A DNA stretch of 23,579 nucleotides from WJMT01 sp041686095 (GTDB taxonomy: Bacteria > Acidobacteriota > Aminicenantia > Aminicenantales > Aminicenantaceae): positions 1-23,579 of the forward strand of contig JAWLEN010000033.1 of assembly GCA_041686095.1 (NCBI GenBank). The letters are read 5' to 3'. The notes under the pieces were generated by a model. That model was given only the letters and a program-made list of their open reading frames with translations, did no database searches and was not told the DNA's origin. This document shows positions 6,061 through 13,146 of the stretch, in pieces (within the stretch, counting starts at the first letter, position 1; each line of letters opens with the position of its first letter). A program made the position numbers and the translations under genes.

Positions 6061-8001
6061 TTAGTCTCGATCGTTTTCGCTCTGATACCTGGATATTATT
6101 TCGGAATTGATGCGAGAGAAAAGTTCATAATTAGTTTTGACTCCTAAGTCTTCTCTCATTTTTAAGTAGATGGACTGAAAGAGTTTATTCTCTTTGTTGT
6201 TCAAGAGTTCATTTCGTGTTTGTTCGAAATTTTCATCAAATTCCTCTTGGGTCACCTCTTTTCTTTCATTCACACGCAGGAAAACAGCTCCTCCCTTGAT
6301 TTTGACCGGCTCACTGAGTTGATTTAATGGCAGAGAAAAAGCAAGTCTGTCTATTTCAGAATTTTCCCCTATAAGACTGAGGTACTGATCTCTTTTGTGG
6401 TTCTGAGCTATTTTATGTTCAAAATTATTTGTTTCAGCCACTTCTTTAAGGTCCGGGTTATTACTGTTTTGTTTTATTTGGAGAGCTTGCTCAAAAGCTT
6501 TTTGTTCTTTTTTTTCCTCTAGATAATCATTGATAACTTTTTGTTCCACTTCAGCAAAAGTAGCGGGTCTAGGGGGTTCTATTTTTATGAGTTGAGAAAT
6601 ACCAACTCCTTTATAAGTGTTAAGAGGGGACGAAATTTCTTTTTCTCCCATGTTAAAAAGCATCTGGCTAAATGAGCCTGAGGGATCTATTTCATCAATG
6701 CCTTCTCCTAATTCTAAAGGCCCTGTATTTTTTATTTTATAGCCCAGTTTTTGGGCGGCGATATCAAGACTTTTTTCTTTGAGTGCGGTCTTTTGGAGTT
6801 GAGAAATTTTGCTGTCAACCATTTCTTCGGCTTTATTATCCTTTAGAATGGCTTCGATTCGGTTTTTCACTTCCTCAAGAGGGAGTTGGACTGCCGGAAT
6901 GATTTCAGATACTTTTAAAATAGACACTCCATCTTCAAGTTCTAAGGGTCCTGATGCTTGGTTTTCACTCAGTTCTTGAATTTTTTCCTGCTCTTTGGGA
7001 GATAATTTTTTCCATTCAAAATAGCCCCAGTCTCCGTTATTTTCAGCTTGTTCGTCTTTTGAATATTTTTCAGCCAATTCCCCGAAATTTTTTCCTTTAT
7101 CCATCTCATCTATAATCATATTTGATTGAGCCAGGACATCTTTTTTATCCTCATCGTTAAAGGGTAGAAATACCCTCTGCACCCTTCTTTTTTCAGGTTC
7201 TTTAAAATGGTCTTTATTGTTTTCATAGTATTTTTCTATCTCTGACTCTTTGATTTCCATCTGTTCTTTTAGATCTTCCTTGTTCAGGAATACATATTCA
7301 GCTATTCTCTTTTCAGGGATTTCATATTTCTCTTTATTTTTGTTAAAAAAAGCCATTAAAGTTTCTTTAGAGGGTTGTTCTTTTATTTCCATTTTGTCAG
7401 AGGAGATAAAAAGGTATTCCAATTCTGCTGACTCATTGTTTTTTTTGAAGTATTCCCATATTTCATCTTGAGTAACTGAAGCCCCTGCAGTCAAAATCTG
7501 GATGGTCTTTTCAATGATGATATCTTTAGAGATGCTTTCTTCAAAATCACTGACCGTGGTCCTATTCCATTCAAGTATCTTTTTATACTCATCAAATCCA
7601 ATAAATTTTCCCTCCTTTTGGAAGACTGGATAGCTCAGCACTTTTTCTCTTATTTCCGAATCCGTGGCTTTAACACCCAAATGAAAGGCTAATTGAAGAA
7701 GGAGTTCATGTCTTATGGTCTCTTCTAAGGTCTGCTGTGGTATGTTCAACTGCTGGATGAAATTGGCGTCAAGCTCTTTGAACTGTTGTTTGAGGGATTC
7801 GATTCGAAATCTGAGATTATTTATATATGTATCAGCGGAAATTTTTTCTTTGCCCACATAAGCAATGATGTTTTCGCTTCTTGCTTCTCCTGATCCGCCT
7901 CCTTTTCCCCAAACAAAAAATATGGAAAGAATAAATGCAATGATAACCAGCCAAAGCGCGGGGGCTAGGGATTTCAAGTTTTTTCGCATTGATTTAAGCA
8001 T
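6061..8001 (-). CDS. PpiD/SurA-type membrane-anchored periplasmic peptidyl-prolyl isomerase
   Basis: 646 residues, near the usual PpiD length of about 620. A basic N-terminus and one membrane helix (residues 14-31, ALWLVIIAFILSIFFVW) anchor it, leaving the remainder periplasmic. A SurA-N-like helical chaperone region (about 45-180) precedes a parvulin (PpiC/rotamase) domain at roughly 271-370, with FGELAEKYSKDEQAENNGDWGYF and the GPLELEDGVSILKV end strand. A second parvulin-like stretch follows (about 420-480, ISSPLNTYKGVGISQL), then a charged C-terminal helix. Such proteins help outer-membrane and exported proteins fold, which points to a diderm cell. GAGGTG 4-6 nt upstream supports the start. 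It has its own promoter (8060-8088) after the acyl-CoA dehydrogenase gene. Confidence 0.9.
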   Translation of the reverse strand: MLKSMRKNLKSLAPALWLVIIAFILSIFFVWGKGGGSGEARSENIIAYVGKEKISADTYINNLRFRIESLKQQFKELDANFIQQLNIPQQTLEETIRHELLLQLAFHLGVKATDSEIREKVLSYPVFQKEGKFIGFDEYKKILEWNRTTVSDFEESISKDIIIEKTIQILTAGASVTQDEIWEYFKKNNESAELEYLFISSDKMEIKEQPSKETLMAFFNKNKEKYEIPEKRIAEYVFLNKEDLKEQMEIKESEIEKYYENNKDHFKEPEKRRVQRVFLPFNDEDKKDVLAQSNMIIDEMDKGKNFGELAEKYSKDEQAENNGDWGYFEWKKLSPKEQEKIQELSENQASGPLELEDGVSILKVSEIIPAVQLPLEEVKNRIEAILKDNKAEEMVDSKISQLQKTALKEKSLDIAAQKLGYKIKNTGPLELGEGIDEIDPSGSFSQMLFNMGEKEISSPLNTYKGVGISQLIKIEPPRPATFAEVEQKVINDYLEEKKEQKAFEQALQIKQNSNNPDLKEVAETNNFEHKIAQNHKRDQYLSLIGENSEIDRLAFSLPLNQLSEPVKIKGGAVFLRVNERKEVTQEEFDENFEQTRNELLNNKENKLFQSIYLKMREDLGVKTNYELFSRINSEIISRYQSENDRD

Positions 8002-8059
8002 TTTTCACCTCAAATATATCTTTTCCAATGTATGTCATTATTACGTATTCTCTGGTTTT

Positions 8060-8088
8060 ATGATAGCAAAATAAAATAAAGGTTTAAA
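8060..8088 (-). promoter_or_regulatory. Candidate promoter of the PpiD-like gene
   Basis: On the minus strand TTTAAA (8083-8088), a 17-nt spacer ending TGC, and TATCAT (8060-8065) form an extended -10 promoter. Transcription would start near 8053, giving a leader of about 50 nt that includes the GAGGTG ribosome-binding site. This suggests independent expression from the gene block ending at 8104. Confidence 0.45.
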
Positions 8089-8103
8089 TAGCAAAAAAAG
8101 GGA

Positions 8104-9243
8104 TTATCTAAGAATATCTCTTGAGATGACAATTCTTTGGATTTCTGAAGTCCCTTCATATATGGATAGAACTCTGGCATCTCTGTACAGTTGTTCAATA
8201 AAAAATTCTTTTGAGTACCCATATCCCCCGTGAATTTGCAGGGATTCATAGGCAATTTTATTGGCTGCTTCTGAAGCAAAGAGTTTAGCCATAGCTGCTT
8301 CCTTGGTGAGACGCTTGCCTTGATCGAATAAGTCAGCCGCTCTATAAGTCAGAAGTCGAGACGCGTCAACCATGGTTGCCATATCAGCGATTTTGAATTG
8401 AATTGCCTGGAAAGAAGATAGATTCTGTCCAAAAGCTTGTCTTTGATTTGAGTATTTCACGGCCTCATCCAAACAGCTCCTGGCTATACCAACGGATTGC
8501 GCGGCGATTCCGACTCGAGAGTAATCCAGGCAGTGAAATGCTATTTTTGTTCCCAGACCTTCAGTGCCTAAGATGTTTTTTGATGGAATCTTACAGCCTT
8601 CTAAACTGATTTCTGCAGTCATAGAAGAATGGAGGCCCATTTTATCTTCAATTTTTGTGACTTTAAGTCCAGGGGAATCTTTATCCACAATAAAAGCGCT
8701 GATTTTGCTTTTGCCTGATTCTGACCTTGGTTTGGCAAATAGAATATAGGCATCTGCATTTTTGCCGCTGGTGACCCAGGATTTTATTCCGTTTAAAACA
8801 TAATAGTCACCCTTTTTTATAAAGTTTGTCTTTAGGGCTAATGCATCTGAACCAGCTTCTGGTTCACTTAGGCTGAAGGCTCCTAATATTTTTCCCTGAG
8901 CTGCTTGAGGAAGATATTTTCTTTTTTGTTCTTCGCTTCCGAATTTAGATATTGAGTAACAGAATAGGGATGAATGAACTGAAAAAATGACACCTAAAGA
9001 AGGCATAACACGGCTTAACTCTTCGATGACAAGGATAACAGATAGACTGTCTGTTTTGCTTCCTTCATATTCTTTGGGAATAGACATTCCCATCAGTCCA
9101 AGATCAGCCATTTTTTTAATCAATCCAGAAGGAAATTCGCGATTTTCCTCCAGTTCTTTAGCAACCGGTCTTACTTCATTTTCAGCAAAATGAGTGACCA
9201 TATCTTTGAGCATGCTTTGCTCTTCATTCAGATTAAAGTTCAT
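8104..9243 (-). CDS. Acyl-CoA dehydrogenase (short-chain/butyryl type)
   Basis: 379 residues, typical for the FAD-dependent family that introduces the alpha-beta double bond in acyl-CoA and passes electrons to ETF. The three domains are complete: N-terminal helices (1-120), the beta domain with LGAFSLSEPEAGSDA (FAD/substrate contact) and YVLNGIKSWVTSGKNAD, and C-terminal helices with RQAFGQNLSSFQAIQFKIADM and LQIHGGYGYSKEF. The catalytic Glu is E363 in SIYEGTSEIQR, the position used by short- and medium-chain enzymes. GGAG lies 5 nt before the ATG. The gene follows the HIT gene by 33 nt and may be the last of the ispH transcript. No ETF genes are nearby. Chain-length specificity is not readable with confidence. 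Confidence 0.95.
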   Translation of the reverse strand: MNFNLNEEQSMLKDMVTHFAENEVRPVAKELEENREFPSGLIKKMADLGLMGMSIPKEYEGSKTDSLSVILVIEELSRVMPSLGVIFSVHSSLFCYSISKFGSEEQKRKYLPQAAQGKILGAFSLSEPEAGSDALALKTNFIKKGDYYVLNGIKSWVTSGKNADAYILFAKPRSESGKSKISAFIVDKDSPGLKVTKIEDKMGLHSSMTAEISLEGCKIPSKNILGTEGLGTKIAFHCLDYSRVGIAAQSVGIARSCLDEAVKYSNQRQAFGQNLSSFQAIQFKIADMATMVDASRLLTYRAADLFDQGKRLTKEAAMAKLFASEAANKIAYESLQIHGGYGYSKEFFIEQLYRDARVLSIYEGTSEIQRIVISRDILR

Positions 9244-9276
9244 AGCAACTCCAAAATTATATTATTTTTTATTATC

Positions 9277-9768
9277 TTAGATGTTCAGACCTTTAAAATA
9301 CGGATATAGATTCTTATAAGTTTTATTTAGGTCTTCAATAGTTAGTTTTGTTTTTCCAATGATGGGCATAAAATTGGAATCCCCCACCCATCTTGGTATG
9401 ATGTGCATATGGTAGTGATGAGCCACTCCAGCTCCAGCACTGTGACCGATGTTCATGCCTGTGTTGAAGCCATGAGGCTGATAGGCTTTTCGTAGTATTT
9501 CTATGGATTTTTTCAAAATATCGACCATTTCATCAGAGGATTTTTTTTCTGCCTTTTCAATGGAATCAAGATGCTGGTAAGGAACAATCATGAGATGCCC
9601 TGGTGAGTAGGGATATTTATTGAGAATGATGAAATTGTATTTTCCCCGGTAGAGAATGAAATTTTGCTTATCGTTCTTTTTTTTTGAAGCGGTACAGAAA
9701 AAGCACTCTTTCATTTTATAAGCATTTTTTACGTAATCTTCTCTCCATGGGACTGTCATGTATTCCAT
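9277..9768 (-). CDS. HIT-family nucleotide hydrolase/transferase (Ap4A phosphorylase-like)
   Basis: 163 residues with the histidine triad H118-Y-H120-M-H122 (AHHYHMHIIPRW), a Cys pair C22-F-F-C25 typical of zinc-binding HIT proteins, and YSPGHLMIVPYQH at 54-66. The block IPRWVGDSNFMPIIG after the triad resembles the Ap4A phosphorylase/ATP adenylyltransferase branch as I recall it, so diadenosine polyphosphates or nucleotidyl adducts are likely substrates. The ATG overlaps the stop of the HU gene by one base (TAATG), which implies translational coupling to the ribosomal operon. Met4 is an alternative start. Confidence 0.92.
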   Translation of the reverse strand: MEYMTVPWREDYVKNAYKMKECFFCTASKKKNDKQNFILYRGKYNFIILNKYPYSPGHLMIVPYQHLDSIEKAEKKSSDEMVDILKKSIEILRKAYQPHGFNTGMNIGHSAGAGVAHHYHMHIIPRWVGDSNFMPIIGKTKLTIEDLNKTYKNLYPYFKGLNI

Positions 9769-10043
9769 TATTTATTGATCATCTGTTTTAAAATTTTACT
9801 CGGTTTGAAATAGATTACTTTTTTAGCCGGCACTTTAACCCGTTCCCCGGTTCTTGGGTTTCTTCCTGACCTTGAATCACGTTTTCTTATCCGGAAGCTC
9901 CCAAAACCCCGCAGCTCGATTTCTTCGCCTCTTTTTATGGCTTCCTTTAGGGTATCGAAGAAAATATTGACCCCATTCTCTGCTTCTTGTTTGGTGATGT
10001 TCATATCTTTTGATAATTTGTTGATTAAATCAGCTTTTATCAT
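9768..10043 (-). CDS. HU/IHF-family DNA-bending protein
   Basis: 91 residues, the standard length. The N-terminal helices (MIKADLINKLSKDMNITKQE) match the family's dimerisation region. ELRGFGSFRIRKRDSRSGRN with PRTGERVKVPAKK forms the beta arms carrying the Pro that intercalates DNA. RNPRTGE is the family signature. The start overlaps the rpsA stop as ATGA, and position after rpsA mirrors rpsA-ihfB in proteobacteria, so an IHF-like role is possible; HU and IHF cannot be separated safely by eye. It would act in the nucleoid and may assist the sigma-54 activators by bending promoter DNA (inference). Confidence 0.95.
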   Translation of the reverse strand: MIKADLINKLSKDMNITKQEAENGVNIFFDTLKEAIKRGEEIELRGFGSFRIRKRDSRSGRNPRTGERVKVPAKKVIYFKPSKILKQMINK

Positions 10044-11782
10044 GATTTATTCTCCTTTTCTTTTTTTGACTTGCTGTCAGGGGTTTCTATATTTTTAAGT
10101 TGGTCTTTCATTATGTCACCAAGAGTATGTTTGGTGTCTTGACTTTGCATGTATTTTTTATATTCCATTTTTTGCATTTCAAGTTGAGCTTTTTTAAAGC
10201 TTAAAGATATTTTTTTGTCTTTTTTGTTCATCTTTAATATTTTTGCGGATTTTTCTTCACCTACAGAAAAAGCTGCTGAAGGATCCTCAATTTTTTTCTC
10301 GCTGAGTTCTGATAAGAACACCACTCCTTCAATTCCGGGCGTGATTTCCACAAATACACCAAAGTCAACGATACGCACTATTCTCACGTTGACAATATCA
10401 CCGATTTTCTGGCGTTCAAAGAAATCTTCCCAAATATCTCCTTCCAATTGTTTAATGCCCAGGGACAGTTTTTCTTTTTCCACATCGATATTAAGAATAA
10501 TCGCTTCAATTTCCTCCCCAACTTTCAGAACATCAGAGGGATGATTTGTTTTTTTCCAGCTTATGTCAGATATGTGAATAAGGCCTTCCACTCCTTTTTC
10601 CACTTCCATGAAAGCACCAAAGGCTGTTATATTGGTGATTTTTCCTTTGACTTTCTTTCCAGGACCATATTTGTCTTTTAGTGTTTCTAAAGGATGAGGT
10701 TTAACTTGTTTAAGACCCAGTGATATTCTTTTTTCATCTGGATCTATATCAAGTATGCTGACAGTCACTTCTTCACCCGGAGAAAGAATTTTTTTAGGAT
10801 GCACCATTTTCCTTGACCAGGTCAGATCAGAAACATGAATCAATCCTTCGACTCCTTTTTCCAATTCCACAAAAGCTCCGAAATCTGTTAAATTGACCAC
10901 CTTTCCTTTGATTTTTTGCCCTTCCTTGTATTTGTCTTCAATGCTTTCCCAAGGATCTTCTGTCAGCTGTTTATAGCCTAAGGAAATTTTTTCTTCTTTC
11001 TCATCAAAATCCAGAATGATCACTTCTATTTTTTGGCCGATTTTAAATAATTCGGAGGGATGATTCACTTTGCCCCACGACATATCTGAAATATGCAGAA
11101 GCCCTTCAATTCCACCTAGATCAACAAAAGCTCCAAAGTTAGTGAGAGTTTTGACTTCTCCCATAAAAGTTTTTCCTTTCTTCAACTGTGAAAAAACTTG
11201 TTTTTTCTTTTTTTCTTTTTTATCAATAAGAAGTAATTTTCTGGATACAACAGCATTTTCACTTCTGCGGTCGAATTTGATAACCTTAAATTTGAATCTT
11301 TTTCCTATTATTTGTTCAGGGTCTTTAACAGGTTTAATATCCGCATGAGAATCAGGAAGAAAAGTTTTGATGCCCACATCCACAAGATATCCCTTGTTTA
11401 CTTTTTCTGTTATTTTCCCGATTATCCAGTTATCGTATTTATAGGCTTTCTCAAGGTTATCAAGAGCTTTCATGGCAATGGCTTTGCTTTTGGATAAAGG
11501 CAAATAACCATCTTTAGGGGTGGTTCTTTCCAGGATAGCTTCGATTTCATCACCCAATTTAATTTTTTTCATGTTTTCTGGATCGCTGAAATCTTCAACC
11601 GGAATAACGCCTTCTGATTTTGATCCTATGTCTACAAGGACAAATGAGGGGGTAATTTTAAGGACTTTACCTTTCACTAATTTTCCGGGTGTTAATTCAG
11701 CAGCTTTGAATTTGTATTTATCCAGCAGCTCTTCGTAATCTTTTGTTGAGATGCTGTTCTTGTTTTTTGTTAGCTCTGACAT
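10040..11782 (-). CDS. rpsA: 30S ribosomal protein S1
   Basis: 580 residues with six S1/OB-fold domains at about 31-100, 118-184, 201-272, 286-360, 373-446 and 459-532. The last four are highly regular (GKV...FGAFVEL...GVEGLIHVSDLSW...KRISLGLKQ); the first two are more divergent, as expected for the ribosome-binding end. The tail is Lys-rich. S1 binds mRNA and helps the 30S subunit load structured leaders. The start lies 13 nt inside the end of ispH, and GGGAG about 10 nt upstream provides the ribosome-binding site; the stop overlaps the HU gene (ATGA). Coupling with ispH resembles ispH-S1 pairings known in Clostridia, but here the two are separate proteins. Confidence 0.97.
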   Translation of the reverse strand: MSELTKNKNSISTKDYEELLDKYKFKAAELTPGKLVKGKVLKITPSFVLVDIGSKSEGVIPVEDFSDPENMKKIKLGDEIEAILERTTPKDGYLPLSKSKAIAMKALDNLEKAYKYDNWIIGKITEKVNKGYLVDVGIKTFLPDSHADIKPVKDPEQIIGKRFKFKVIKFDRRSENAVVSRKLLLIDKKEKKKKQVFSQLKKGKTFMGEVKTLTNFGAFVDLGGIEGLLHISDMSWGKVNHPSELFKIGQKIEVIILDFDEKEEKISLGYKQLTEDPWESIEDKYKEGQKIKGKVVNLTDFGAFVELEKGVEGLIHVSDLTWSRKMVHPKKILSPGEEVTVSILDIDPDEKRISLGLKQVKPHPLETLKDKYGPGKKVKGKITNITAFGAFMEVEKGVEGLIHISDISWKKTNHPSDVLKVGEEIEAIILNIDVEKEKLSLGIKQLEGDIWEDFFERQKIGDIVNVRIVRIVDFGVFVEITPGIEGVVFLSELSEKKIEDPSAAFSVGEEKSAKILKMNKKDKKISLSFKKAQLEMQKMEYKKYMQSQDTKHTLGDIMKDQLKNIETPDSKSKKEKENKS

Positions 11783-12648
11783 TGGATTGTTTTCTCCCTG
11801 TGATATTGATCTTTGAAGCTGGATTTGATTTTTTTTGACACTTCATGAATAACTTCAGGAGGAGTGGAAGCGCCTCCTGAAAGTCCTATTTTGTTCGCTC
11901 CTTTAATCATATCTGGTTTGATTTGTTTGGCGCTCTCAATAAAGTAAGTATTTTTTAGTATTTTTTTTGAGATTTGGTAAAGCTTGTTTGTATTTGAGCT
12001 GTTTTTCCCGCCAATAATAAAGAGGACATCCACATCGGCAGCTAGCTCTGAGGTGGCTGCCTGCCGGATTTGTGTTGATTCACATATGGTATTGTGGATT
12101 TTTAATTCTTGTGTCAGTCCCAAAAGCACCCCCGTTACTTCTTTTAATGTATTGAAATCTTGAGTGGATTGACTGATAACAGCTCGTTTTATTTTCGGAA
12201 GAAGTTTTCTGGCTTCTTTCTTATTTTCTATGATAAGGCCCTTACCAAAGCTGTGCCCTTTAAGCGCTATGGTTTCCGGATGCTTTCTGTTTCCGACAAT
12301 GATTATCTCATCTTCTTTTTCAGCGAGTCGGGATACTAGTTTTTGTATATTTTTAACAATAGGGCAGGTGGCATCCACTATTTCAATGTTTTTTTGATTG
12401 AGGGAGTCATATATGGAAGGAGAAGCGCCATGACTTCTGATAATAACAGTCCCTTCTTTAATTTCTTCAGTATTATTTGCTGTCTCTATTCCTCTTTTTT
12501 CTAAATCAGAAATAACTTGTGGATTATGGATTAAGTCTCCCAAAGTATAGACTTTACCGGATTTGAGCCGGCGCGTTTTTTTCGCTATTTTGAGAGCCCG
12601 CTTGACTCCGTAACACAAACCTGAGTTTTTCGCTATTTTTACTTCCAT
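11770..12648 (-). CDS. ispH: 4-hydroxy-3-methylbut-2-enyl diphosphate reductase
   Basis: 292 residues, usual length. IspH carries a [4Fe-4S] cluster and makes IPP and DMAPP from HMBPP, the last step of the MEP pathway. The three cluster cysteines are C12 (SGLCYGVKRAL), C95 (DATCPIVKN) and C189 (NTICESTQIRQ). Substrate-binding residues are present: H41 (LIHNPQV), H73 (SHG), the HPE motif with Glu125, GGKNSSNT at 213-220, and GGASTPPEVI near 258-267. The ribosome-binding site AGGA (12654-12657, 5 nt before ATG) coincides with the edge of repeat element B. The gene overlaps rpsA by 13 nt. Upstream, 500 nt separate it from scpB and hold element B and a promoter. Confidence 0.97.
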   Translation of the reverse strand: MEVKIAKNSGLCYGVKRALKIAKKTRRLKSGKVYTLGDLIHNPQVISDLEKRGIETANNTEEIKEGTVIIRSHGASPSIYDSLNQKNIEIVDATCPIVKNIQKLVSRLAEKEDEIIIVGNRKHPETIALKGHSFGKGLIIENKKEARKLLPKIKRAVISQSTQDFNTLKEVTGVLLGLTQELKIHNTICESTQIRQAATSELAADVDVLFIIGGKNSSNTNKLYQISKKILKNTYFIESAKQIKPDMIKGANKIGLSGGASTPPEVIHEVSKKIKSSFKDQYHREKTIQCQS

Positions 12649-12655
12649 TTTAATC

Positions 12656-13032
12656 CTGAAATATTCATAAAAAAATGGCGATTCCTTTTAGTATTAATTT
12701 ATTTTCAAAGATGTAAACGATTTTTTCAAGAACCATTATCTGAACATTTCTCCTGTTTTTATTTTCAATATTAATCGCCATTTTTTTACCATTAAGGCGA
12801 GCCGATCTGAAATTCAGATGTAGCTTGTGCTCGCTAAAGATTTTTAACGCCATTCTTCTTCGTTTTTCTCGGCGCCTGCGTAACTCCCCCCGTTCGTGGG
12901 TCAGACATACTCGGCGCCCGGCTTTGCCGGATTCCCTCAAAAAACTCATCAGAAGGCTAAATCTTTAATGTCGCTTCAGCCACACCTGAATTTTTTTAAG
13001 CTCTATATAACCTCGACTCGTGAATAATTCAG
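12656..13032. repeat. Repeat element B (nested inverted repeats) in the ispH leader
   Basis: This is the second and larger copy of the family at 1836-2086. Outer ends CTGAAATATTCAT (12656-12668) and GTGAATAATTCAG (13020-13032) are inverted repeats matching at 11 of 13 positions. AAAAAAATGGCGAT (12669-12682) and ATCGCCATTTTTTT (12774-12787) are perfect inverted repeats around 91 nt. CGAGCCGA (12798-12805) pairs with TCGACTCG (13013-13020) at 7 of 8, around 207 nt. The variable segment holds ATCTGA-AAT-TCAGAT (12805-12819), two direct TCGGCGCC copies (12869-12876, 12911-12918) and CCGGC-TTT-GCCGG (12918-12930). It occupies most of the 500-nt gap 12649-13146. Confidence 0.78.
12665..12781 (-). 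other. Micro-ORF inside repeat element B (38 codons), possible ispH leader peptide
   Basis: ATG at 12779-12781 lies in one arm of the 14-bp inverted repeat; the frame begins MAINIENKNRRNVQIMVLEK and ends IAIFL-stop in the opposite arm, with TGA at 12665-12667, only 16 nt before the ispH ATG. The element A loop gives a related peptide. The open frame continues upstream to 12949, but that extension runs through the variable segment and is not shared with element A, so I treat it as accidental. No strong ribosome-binding site is visible. It is a candidate small protein or leader peptide, not a confirmed gene. Confidence 0.33.
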
Positions 13033-13055
13033 TTATCTTATAGAATGAGTTGGAT

Positions 13056-13084
13056 AGTCTATATGAGAAAGATGTTTTTGTCAA
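13056..13084 (-). promoter_or_regulatory. Candidate promoter of the ispH-rpsA-hup block
   Basis: A consensus TTGACA (13079-13084, minus strand) is followed after 17 nt by TAGACT (13056-13061), or after 15 nt by TATAGA (13058-13063). Transcription would start near 13049, so the entire element B would be the 5' leader, about 400 nt long. It lies 63 nt beyond the scpB stop, separating the scpAB block from ispH. Confidence 0.45.
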
Positions 13085-13129
13085 TGCTAAATAGTGGTGA
13101 AATCTTAACTTAGACAGAAAAAAATCAGA

Positions 13130-13138
13130 TTATCCACA
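13130..13138 (+). promoter_or_regulatory. Isolated consensus DnaA box
   Basis: TTATCCACA is an exact match to the strong E. coli DnaA box and lies 9 nt beyond the scpB stop. Only this one copy was noticed, and no origin genes are near. A single 9-mer can occur by chance, so a regulatory role is only a possibility. Confidence 0.25.
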
Positions 13139-13146
13139 AGTTACGG

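Noticed and set aside
12665..12949. 94-residue ORF across repeat element B as a full gene
   Set aside because: Only the last 38 codons are comparable with element A; the upstream part runs through the variable GC-rich segment and its hairpins and has no ribosome-binding site.
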